The translations under genes and the position numbers were made by a program. From assembly GCA_023255235.1 (NCBI GenBank), contig JALRJA010000254.1, positions 1-14,210 of the forward strand: a DNA stretch of 14,210 nucleotides. Direction: 5' to 3'. The first letter of the stretch is position 1. Each line of letters begins with the position of its first letter. Of the stretch, positions 7,244-12,574 are shown piece by piece. The stretch is from Flaviramulus sp. (GTDB taxonomy: Bacteria > Bacteroidota > Bacteroidia > Flavobacteriales > Flavobacteriaceae). Under the pieces are notes generated by a model. The model saw nothing but the letters and a program-made list of their open reading frames with translations. It was not told the origin of the DNA and did not search any database.

Positions 7244-8290
7244 TTAAATTAATTCAGCTAATAACTTTTTAATACCTTCACTAGATGGTCTTGGTGCATC
7301 AGGTGATACAACATTGCCATCAGGGTCAACTAAAATAAATCTAGGAATACCAGTTATTTTGTAGTCTTGAACAAATTTAGATTTCCAACCCTCAGGAGCA
7401 ATTATTTGAACGCCTCCTAGTTCTTTTTCTGCTATCATTTTTTTCCAACCTTCTTTAGCTAGAGCCATAGATTCTTCTTGTGTTTCGCCTTTATAACTCC
7501 TACCATCATCAACAGATAAACTAACAAATGCAATATTTTTACCGTGATATGTTTTTTCTAATTCTTTTAATGATGGTATTTCGGCTATACATGGTCCGCA
7601 CCAAGTAGCCCAAACATCAATATATACATATTTTCCTTTTAAATCTTCAAGTGAAGTTGTGTCGCCATTATAATTCTCATAGTTATCGAAAGTTGGCGAA
7701 GCAGACCCTTTTGGTAATTCTTTTTTAAGAGCAATGCCTTGTGCTAAATAGTTTTTATATGAACCCAACATAGGTTTTATGGTGGTTTTAAGCCTATTGG
7801 TTATAGATGTGTCAACTTGAGTATTAGAATTATAAAATTCATTCAGTTTGGCATCAATAGTATTAAATTCTTTTTCTACTGCTTCCATATCTTCAAGATT
7901 ACTTAGCTTATCTATGTCTAAGAGCTCTTCTCTCAATAAAGCGTTTTTTACTAAAAAGTTACTGTGTTCAGAACCAGTTCCAGTATATTTTATAGACTCA
8001 TCAAACGCTTTAGTGTCTAATGTTAGATAAATATCAAAACCGTTTTTAAGAAAAACAGAAGATAATTCTTTACCATCATAAAATGAATGAATACCTGTTT
8101 CTACATGTAAAGTATCACTAAATGTTCCATCGTCATTAACTTTAATTGTTTTAGAATAACTACGTGTTTGAACTATAATTGAGTCACTATTTTTATTGGT
8201 TATTTTTCCTGAGAAAGTTGCGTAATTTTTTGGTTCGTTTTTGCAAGCTATAGTTGCTATGGCTAGCACAAGTAGAGTTAGTTTTTTCAT
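7244..8290 (-). CDS. TlpA/ResA-like thioredoxin lipoprotein with DUF4369-type N-terminal domain
   Basis: 348 residues. The N-terminus MKKLTLLVLAIATIACKNEP is a lipoprotein signal with lipobox ATIAC, so Cys16 would be lipidated and the protein anchored in the cell envelope. Residues about 23-200 form the beta-rich, then helical region seen in Bacteroidetes DUF4369 proteins (FSGKITNKNSDSIIVQTR near the start). The C-terminal thioredoxin fold (about 200-345) has DVWATWCGPCIAEIPSL (225-241) with active-site Cys231 and Cys234, and a cis-proline segment TGIPRFILVDPDG (313-325; Pro316). It is likely a periplasm-facing thiol:disulfide reductase; the client is unknown. Such proteins are numerous in Bacteroidetes and the neighbours do not narrow the role. 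It stands 134 bases from the upstream minus-strand gene and probably has its own promoter. Confidence 0.92.
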   Translation of the reverse strand: MKKLTLLVLAIATIACKNEPKNYATFSGKITNKNSDSIIVQTRSYSKTIKVNDDGTFSDTLHVETGIHSFYDGKELSSVFLKNGFDIYLTLDTKAFDESIKYTGTGSEHSNFLVKNALLREELLDIDKLSNLEDMEAVEKEFNTIDAKLNEFYNSNTQVDTSITNRLKTTIKPMLGSYKNYLAQGIALKKELPKGSASPTFDNYENYNGDTTSLEDLKGKYVYIDVWATWCGPCIAEIPSLKELEKTYHGKNIAFVSLSVDDGRSYKGETQEESMALAKEGWKKMIAEKELGGVQIIAPEGWKSKFVQDYKITGIPRFILVDPDGNVVSPDAPRPSSEGIKKLLAELI

Positions 8291-8370
8291 TAGGTTTTTA
8301 TTTTTTTTAAGACATTATTTACAATAGATTTTATAACAAGTCATCTGACAATAAAAAATTGTTATTTTAT

Positions 8371-8378
8371 CAAAAGTA
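8371..8378 (-). promoter_or_regulatory. candidate -7 box for the thioredoxin lipoprotein gene
   Basis: The minus strand reads TACTTTTG (8378-8371), a full TAnnTTTG match about 80 bases before the lipoprotein ATG. No TTG is found 17-23 bases upstream, so the -33 element is missing or degenerate. A small dyad, ACAAT/ATTGT with an AT-only loop, lies just downstream near 8348-8362. Confidence 0.35.
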
Positions 8379-8424
8379 ATGACATTAAAATTAATATATA
8401 ATAAGTTTTTGTTAAAATATTGTT

Positions 8425-9279
8425 TTAGAGCTTATGTACTAATAAATCATAGTCAACTATTTTGGGAATAATATCTAAAGCCAATAATTTTTCTTGTGTT
8501 TTAGTAATGGTATTGTTGTCAATTAACGATTGAGACCACTTGGTTAAATGTAACCACTCTTGAACATCATCGAGCTTTTGTTTGTAGCGATTGGCTATGG
8601 TTTTGTCTATACTTGGAATAGTTTTAAATTCTTGAGTTGTTTTATTTATAATATTTAAAATAACACTAAGAGCGTGGTTATTATGTTCAATAAAATCATT
8701 TCTAACAGCAATTACAAAACAAGGCCACGGAGATGGGCAGTTACCAATACGCCTAAAAATACCATTATCAACTAAGGGTTTAGTTGTAAATTTTTCCCAT
8801 AAAAAATAATCTGCAATGCCTTGAGTTAACCCTTTTACAGCACCTTCTAAATCTTCAATGACTTCAAATTGTAAATCGGTATTTAAATTCCAATTATGAT
8901 TTTCGGCATTTATATATGCCATTAAGTGTGAACCTGAGCCATATCTACTTATGGCTGCTTTAGTTCCTTTTAAGTCTTTTATAGTTTTATATGGTGAATT
9001 TTTAGCTACATGAATACCCCAATTTAGTGGAGTTTGTACAAAGGTTTGTACAATTTTACTAGGATTACCATCTATGATATCTTTAATAATGCCTTCGGTA
9101 AGAATAACAGCTATATCAATTTCTTTATTTCTAAGTGCTTGGCACATATCGCCAGTGCCTCCATGGTAATCATGCCATTGTAACTGAATATTTTCTTTTC
9201 TATAAGCACCATCTCTTAGTGTTAAGTACCATGCTAGATTAAAGTGTTCTGGTACGCCACCAATATTAACGTTCTGCAT
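8425..9279 (-). CDS. cytosolic periplasmic-binding-protein-fold protein, Ca3427-like / NMT1-SsuA-like
   Basis: 284 residues with a type-2 periplasmic-binding-protein pattern. Family-like segments are IGGVPEHF (6-13), HGGTGDMCQAL (39-49), IDIAVILTEG (54-63), KDLKGTKAAISRYGSGSHLM (101-120), the hinge-return segment DYFLWEKFTTK (157-167) and SPWPCFVIAV (183-192). The VPEHF, GGTGDM and LTEG combination recalls the Ca3427-like group of soluble binding proteins, found in fungi and bacteria and distantly related to SsuA and THI5/NMT1 proteins. The protein starts directly with the first beta-strand: no signal peptide, lipobox or membrane segment, and no permease or ATPase gene lies nearby. It therefore probably acts in the cytosol as a ligand binder or an enzyme rather than in import. 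It follows the nucleoside phosphorylase by 13 bases and ends the four-gene cluster. The ligand is unknown; a nucleobase or pyrimidine is only a guess from context. Confidence 0.8.
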   Translation of the reverse strand: MQNVNIGGVPEHFNLAWYLTLRDGAYRKENIQLQWHDYHGGTGDMCQALRNKEIDIAVILTEGIIKDIIDGNPSKIVQTFVQTPLNWGIHVAKNSPYKTIKDLKGTKAAISRYGSGSHLMAYINAENHNWNLNTDLQFEVIEDLEGAVKGLTQGIADYFLWEKFTTKPLVDNGIFRRIGNCPSPWPCFVIAVRNDFIEHNNHALSVILNIINKTTQEFKTIPSIDKTIANRYKQKLDDVQEWLHLTKWSQSLIDNNTITKTQEKLLALDIIPKIVDYDLLVHKL

Positions 9280-9292
9280 TTAATCAATTAAT

Positions 9293-10162
9293 TTATTCTA
9301 CTATTTTTTGTAATGTGTATACTATTAAATTTTCAACAACTACATAAGGGTTTTTACTAAAAGTGCCTACAGCTCTATTGGCAATAATAGCATTTAGCGA
9401 GAGAGAATTATGTCCTAATAATTTTGAAAGCCCATAAATAGTAGCTGTTTCCATTTCAAGGTTTGTTACGTGCATACCATTGAAATTAAAAGTATCCATT
9501 TTTTTATTTAAATTAGAATCTTCTACAGCTAGCCTTAAAACACGTCCTTGTGGTCCGTAAAAACCACCAGCGGTTGCCGTTAAGCCTTTGTGGGTTTTTG
9601 AGCTTGTAAATTTTTTTATTAATTTATCGCTTCCTTTTATTATTAAGGGTTTTGATTTGTTTTGATTCCAGTTTGTATGAGAAATAAAGGCGTTTTCAAT
9701 AGCTGTATTGCCAATACTTTCTGTTTTATAGAAGTGAAGCATGCCGTTTAAATCTAGTCCATATTCACTAATAACAAACGAATCAACCGGAATATTTTTT
9801 TGTAAAGAACCTGATGTACCAACCCTTATAATATCAAGGCTAGTGAGCTTTTCTTTAATTTTTCTTGTTTTAAAATCAATATTAAATAGGGCATCTAGTT
9901 CGTTTATAACAATGTCTATATTATCTGGGCCAATACCTGTTGAAATAACACTAATACGCTTTCCTTTGTAAATTCCGGTATGGGTTTTAAATTCTCTTTT
10001 TTGAGTTGAAAACTCTATAACATCAAAATGGTTTGATACTTTCTCTACACGGTCTTGGTCTCCAACAAAAATGATAGTGTTTGAAACGTGTTCGGGTTTT
10101 AAATTTAAGTGGTAAACACTTCCGTCAGGATTTAATATAAGTTCAGATTCTTTAATAGGCAT
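9293..10162 (-). CDS. nucleoside phosphorylase, uridine-phosphorylase-like
   Basis: A 289-residue member of the PNP/UDP (NP-I) family, which cleaves nucleosides with phosphate to a free base and ribose-1-phosphate in the cytosol. GDQDRV (34-39) fits the phosphate-binding arginine region. ISTGIGPDN (73-81) and RVGTSGSLQ (113-121) are core family motifs. NLEMETATIYG (234-244) is the ribose-binding EME region. TAGGFYGPQGR (197-207) resembles the Gln-x-Arg uracil-binding loop of uridine phosphorylase, pointing to a pyrimidine rather than purine substrate. Length is slightly above E. coli Udp (about 253). The ATG abuts the stop of the upstream DUF1835-type gene with no spacer, which suggests coupled translation. 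The family call is firm; substrate preference is inferred. Confidence 0.9.
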   Translation of the reverse strand: MPIKESELILNPDGSVYHLNLKPEHVSNTIIFVGDQDRVEKVSNHFDVIEFSTQKREFKTHTGIYKGKRISVISTGIGPDNIDIVINELDALFNIDFKTRKIKEKLTSLDIIRVGTSGSLQKNIPVDSFVISEYGLDLNGMLHFYKTESIGNTAIENAFISHTNWNQNKSKPLIIKGSDKLIKKFTSSKTHKGLTATAGGFYGPQGRVLRLAVEDSNLNKKMDTFNFNGMHVTNLEMETATIYGLSKLLGHNSLSLNAIIANRAVGTFSKNPYVVVENLIVYTLQKIVE

Positions 10163-11092
10163 TTAAACAGATTTTATAAGTTTATTTTGGGCGTTACAAA
10201 ATTGATAACTCATTTTTTTAACACCTCCAAAAGTAATTGTATCATTTATTTCTGAAGAAAAATTTTGTTGCCCTAAAAGGGCTTCATGCCCTTTTCTATT
10301 TAAAACTAAACGGTTATTTTCTACAGTATAAAAGATACTTAAATTATTTATAATTCTTAATAATTGCAAATCACCATAGCCATAAAACCCTTGATAATTT
10401 ATAGCATAGCCAAGTAATTGGTTTTTAGAAGTAATTTTATATTGATTAATAATTTTGAGGATATTTCTTTCTAATACGTTTAATCCGTCTTTAAGATCAG
10501 GAAACCGCTCTAAATGTGCTTTCAAACAAGTGCTTAAATACATAAATGCAGATGGTTTTATAATATATGGTTTTAGTAAATTGTGGTCTTTGCCACAATA
10601 TATTTCCCAAACACTAGTTGCTATAGTAATGGCTTCTTGATTAAGCAAAACCTTATTTTTATAGTGTTTTAGTAATTCTTCAGGTAATAATTCTGATAAG
10701 CCTTTTAGAGTTTTATTACCCTTAATTCTGCCACTACAAACAAGGTATAATGGAAGGGTTATTTTTTTTTGTTGAATTAAATTTATAACTGCTAGTAGAT
10801 TAATATGACAAAATAAATCATACTCAAACCACAAAATAATCTCAGAATAATTAGTGATGTTATTTAGTTTATTTAATTCGTGGCTTATTTCTTCAATATT
10901 TAAATCAATATCATAAAACGCATCAAAAAAAGTTTGTCTTGATTTTAAGAACTCATCAGAATATACTGTTTTGGTAGTTGGTCCTTCGCAAAGCATTTCC
11001 TGCCAGGTTAACTTGTCGCCTGCAATACTTAATTCGTTAAGATAGGAGGTAAGGTTGTTTCCGTTTGTAATATGAAGAGGTAGTTTATTCAT
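10163..11092 (-). CDS. DUF1835-type protein of unknown function
   Basis: A 309-residue soluble protein with no signal peptide or membrane segment. The N-terminus has the DUF1835 pattern: LHITNGNNL (6-14), then AGDKLTWQEMLCEGP (24-38), and the strand ILWFEYDLFCHINLL (86-100). The C-terminal part, about 195-275, reads like a small helical or winged-helix module (FPDLKDGLNVLERNIL at 197-212; GYGDLQLLRIINNL and RLVLNRKGHEALL toward the end). The family has no established biochemical role that I know of. It lies 3 bases after the SUI1-like gene and directly abuts the nucleoside phosphorylase, so it is inside a tight operon. A nucleotide- or RNA-related role would fit the neighbours, but this is speculation. 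Confidence 0.75.
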   Translation of the reverse strand: MNKLPLHITNGNNLTSYLNELSIAGDKLTWQEMLCEGPTTKTVYSDEFLKSRQTFFDAFYDIDLNIEEISHELNKLNNITNYSEIILWFEYDLFCHINLLAVINLIQQKKITLPLYLVCSGRIKGNKTLKGLSELLPEELLKHYKNKVLLNQEAITIATSVWEIYCGKDHNLLKPYIIKPSAFMYLSTCLKAHLERFPDLKDGLNVLERNILKIINQYKITSKNQLLGYAINYQGFYGYGDLQLLRIINNLSIFYTVENNRLVLNRKGHEALLGQQNFSSEINDTITFGGVKKMSYQFCNAQNKLIKSV

Positions 11093-11095
11093 TAA

Positions 11096-11425
11096 TTAGC
11101 CGCCTACACGTTTTACTTGAAATCCTATTTCTTTTAAGATGGTCATTATTTTATCACGATAATCGCCTTGAATAATTATTTTATCATCTTTAAAACTTCC
11201 GCCTACACTAAGAGTTGTTTTAATTTGTTTGGTAAGTATTTTAAAATCTTGGGTTGCACCGTTATAACCTTCAAGTATGGTTATAGGTTTGCCTTTTCGT
11301 TTTTCATATTTACAAATTATAGGCTCATCTTGAACCCAAATATCTAATTCTTTTTCAGGGTTTAGAGTATCTTTTTCTTGAATATGATCTGGAAATAAAT
11401 TTTTTAATTGGTCTTGTAAATCCAT
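11096..11425 (-). CDS. yciH: SUI1/YciH-family translation factor (eIF1-like)
   Basis: A 109-residue protein matching the bacterial SUI1 family, homologous to eukaryotic eIF1. In E. coli, YciH associates with ribosomes and may affect initiation fidelity under stress. The conserved core runs from about residue 38 to the end: KYEKRKGKPITILEGY (39-54), an LTKQIKTTLSVGGSFKDD segment (64-81), IIIQGDYRDKI (83-93) and the closing GFQVKRVGG (101-109). The first 30 or so residues are a variable acidic extension. Length is typical. It is the first gene of a four-gene minus-strand cluster. Its ATG lies 9 bases after the T-run that follows a stem-loop terminating the oxygenase gene. I see no clear TAnnTTTG box in front of it, so readthrough or a divergent promoter is possible. 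Confidence 0.92.
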   Translation of the reverse strand: MDLQDQLKNLFPDHIQEKDTLNPEKELDIWVQDEPIICKYEKRKGKPITILEGYNGATQDFKILTKQIKTTLSVGGSFKDDKIIIQGDYRDKIMTILKEIGFQVKRVGG

Positions 11426-11434
11426 TTTTGTGTT

Positions 11435-11468
11435 TTTAAAAATAGTAAGGCTACTGTTTACTTACTAT
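11435..11468 (-). terminator. candidate intrinsic terminator of the oxygenase gene
   Basis: The minus strand reads ATAGTAAG, an 11-base loop, CTTACTAT, then five T and two A. This is a perfect 8-bp stem with a T-run, starting 15 bases after the oxygenase TAG. The stem is AT-rich and therefore weak. It lies wholly between the oxygenase and the SUI1-like gene, so it may separate the two transcripts or only attenuate readthrough. Confidence 0.6.
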
Positions 11469-11483
11469 AAGGCATACAAAATG

Positions 11484-12434
11484 CTACTTTTTTATTAGAC
11501 CAAGTTCTACTAATCGTTCATTTAAAAACTCACCTGCAGTAATATCATCAAACGCTTTTGGGTTATTTTTATCAACACAATTTTCTAAAACGTGTAACTT
11601 CATATCGCTTATAGGGTGCATAAAAAATGGAATTGAGTAGCGCGACGTTCCCCACAGTTCTTTAGGAGGATTTACAACACGGTGTATAGTAGATTTTAAT
11701 TTGTTATTGGTATGTCTTGATAACATATCGCCAACATTAATCATGAGTTCGTCAGGTTCTGCAATAGCGTCAATCCATTCGCCTTTGTGGTTTTGTACTT
11801 GCAAGCCTTTACCTTGTGCTCCCATTAAAAGGGTAATTAAATTAATATCACCATGTGCTGCAGCCCTAACAGCATCATTAGGTTCTTGGGTAATTGGTGG
11901 ATAATGTATAGGTCTTAAAATAGAGTTTCCGTTAAAAATATAAGAATCAAAATACGTTTCATCTAAGCCTAAGTGTAATGCTAAAGCCCTTAAAACATAT
12001 TTGGCTGTTTTTTCTAGCATTTTATAAGCTTCTTTACCAACTTTATTAAACTCAGGAAGTTCTTCAACTATCACATTATTGGGGTATTCTGCTTGTAATT
12101 TTTCATTGTTTTCAACATATTGCCCAAAATGCCAAAACTCTTTTAAGTCGGCTTCTTTTTTGCCTTTAGCACTTTCTTTTCCAAAAGAAACATAACCACG
12201 TTGACCACCAATACCTGGTATTTCATATTTTTTCTTAATGTCTAAAGGCAAATTAAAAAAATTCTTTACTTCTTTATATAAATTAGCAACCAAGGCATCA
12301 TCTAAAAAGTGCCCTTTTAATGCTACAAAACCTATTTCTTCATAAGCTTTTCCAATAGCATTAACGAATTCTTGTTTTTTTTCTGAATTATTTGATATGA
12401 AGTCATTCAAATTAACACTTGGGATGGTATTCAT
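11484..12434 (-). CDS. 2-oxoglutarate/Fe(II)-dependent dioxygenase, isopenicillin N synthase family
   Basis: A 316-residue cytosolic non-haem iron oxygenase. The N-terminal DIOX_N-like region (about 4-115) starts IPSVNLNDF and includes GFVALKGH (35-42) and a GGQRGYVSFGKESAKG segment (76-91). The C-terminal double-stranded beta-helix has the full iron triad His194-x-Asp196 (AAAHGDINLITLL, 191-203) and His251 (KSTIHRVV, 247-254). The 2-oxoglutarate pair is Arg265-x-Ser267 in SRYSIPFF (264-271). All catalytic residues are present, so it should be active. Similar proteins in flavobacteria are annotated only to family level, and the substrate cannot be read from sequence. It is divergent from a 2-oxoacid dehydrogenase E1 with a 140-base shared spacer, and a stem-loop terminator follows its stop. 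Two in-frame TAG/TAA-free alternatives for the start were not needed, because MNTIPSVNL fits the family start. Confidence 0.92.
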   Translation of the reverse strand: MNTIPSVNLNDFISNNSEKKQEFVNAIGKAYEEIGFVALKGHFLDDALVANLYKEVKNFFNLPLDIKKKYEIPGIGGQRGYVSFGKESAKGKKEADLKEFWHFGQYVENNEKLQAEYPNNVIVEELPEFNKVGKEAYKMLEKTAKYVLRALALHLGLDETYFDSYIFNGNSILRPIHYPPITQEPNDAVRAAAHGDINLITLLMGAQGKGLQVQNHKGEWIDAIAEPDELMINVGDMLSRHTNNKLKSTIHRVVNPPKELWGTSRYSIPFFMHPISDMKLHVLENCVDKNNPKAFDDITAGEFLNERLVELGLIKK

Positions 12435-12459
12435 AAGTAGTTTTTTTTAGATTATGTGT

Positions 12460-12495
12460 ATTACAAATGTACAAAAACAATATGAAATTTGTAAT
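12460..12495. repeat. 9-base inverted repeat in the divergent oxygenase/E1 promoter region
   Basis: ATTACAAAT (12460-12468) and ATTTGTAAT (12487-12495) form a perfect dyad with an 18-base spacer. The left arm overlaps the minus-strand -7-like box at 12464-12471, and the right arm lies just before the -33 region expected for the plus-strand box at 12529. Placement fits a regulator site, but the arms are A/T-dominated. Confidence 0.4.
12464..12471 (-). promoter_or_regulatory. candidate -7 box for the 2-oxoglutarate oxygenase gene
   Basis: The minus strand reads TACATTTG (12471-12464), a full match to TAnnTTTG, 29 bases before the ATG at 12434. No TTG occurs at the expected -33 distance. Confidence 0.4.
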
Positions 12496-12528
12496 GTAAG
12501 TTTTTTATTAATATTATCCTTTTTATGG

Positions 12529-12536
12529 TATATTTG
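12529..12536 (+). promoter_or_regulatory. candidate -7 box for the fused E1 dehydrogenase gene
   Basis: TATATTTG is a full match to the Bacteroidetes -7 consensus, 38 bases before the ATG at 12575. The usual -33 TTG is not present 17-23 bases upstream; only a T-run is. Confidence 0.45.
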
Positions 12537-12574
12537 GATATCCAGTTTATATAAACTATAGCCCTTTATTTTGT

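Noticed and set aside
8425..9279. Reading the binding-protein gene as an ABC importer component
   Set aside because: No signal peptide or lipobox, and no permease or ATPase gene in the window, so import is not supported.
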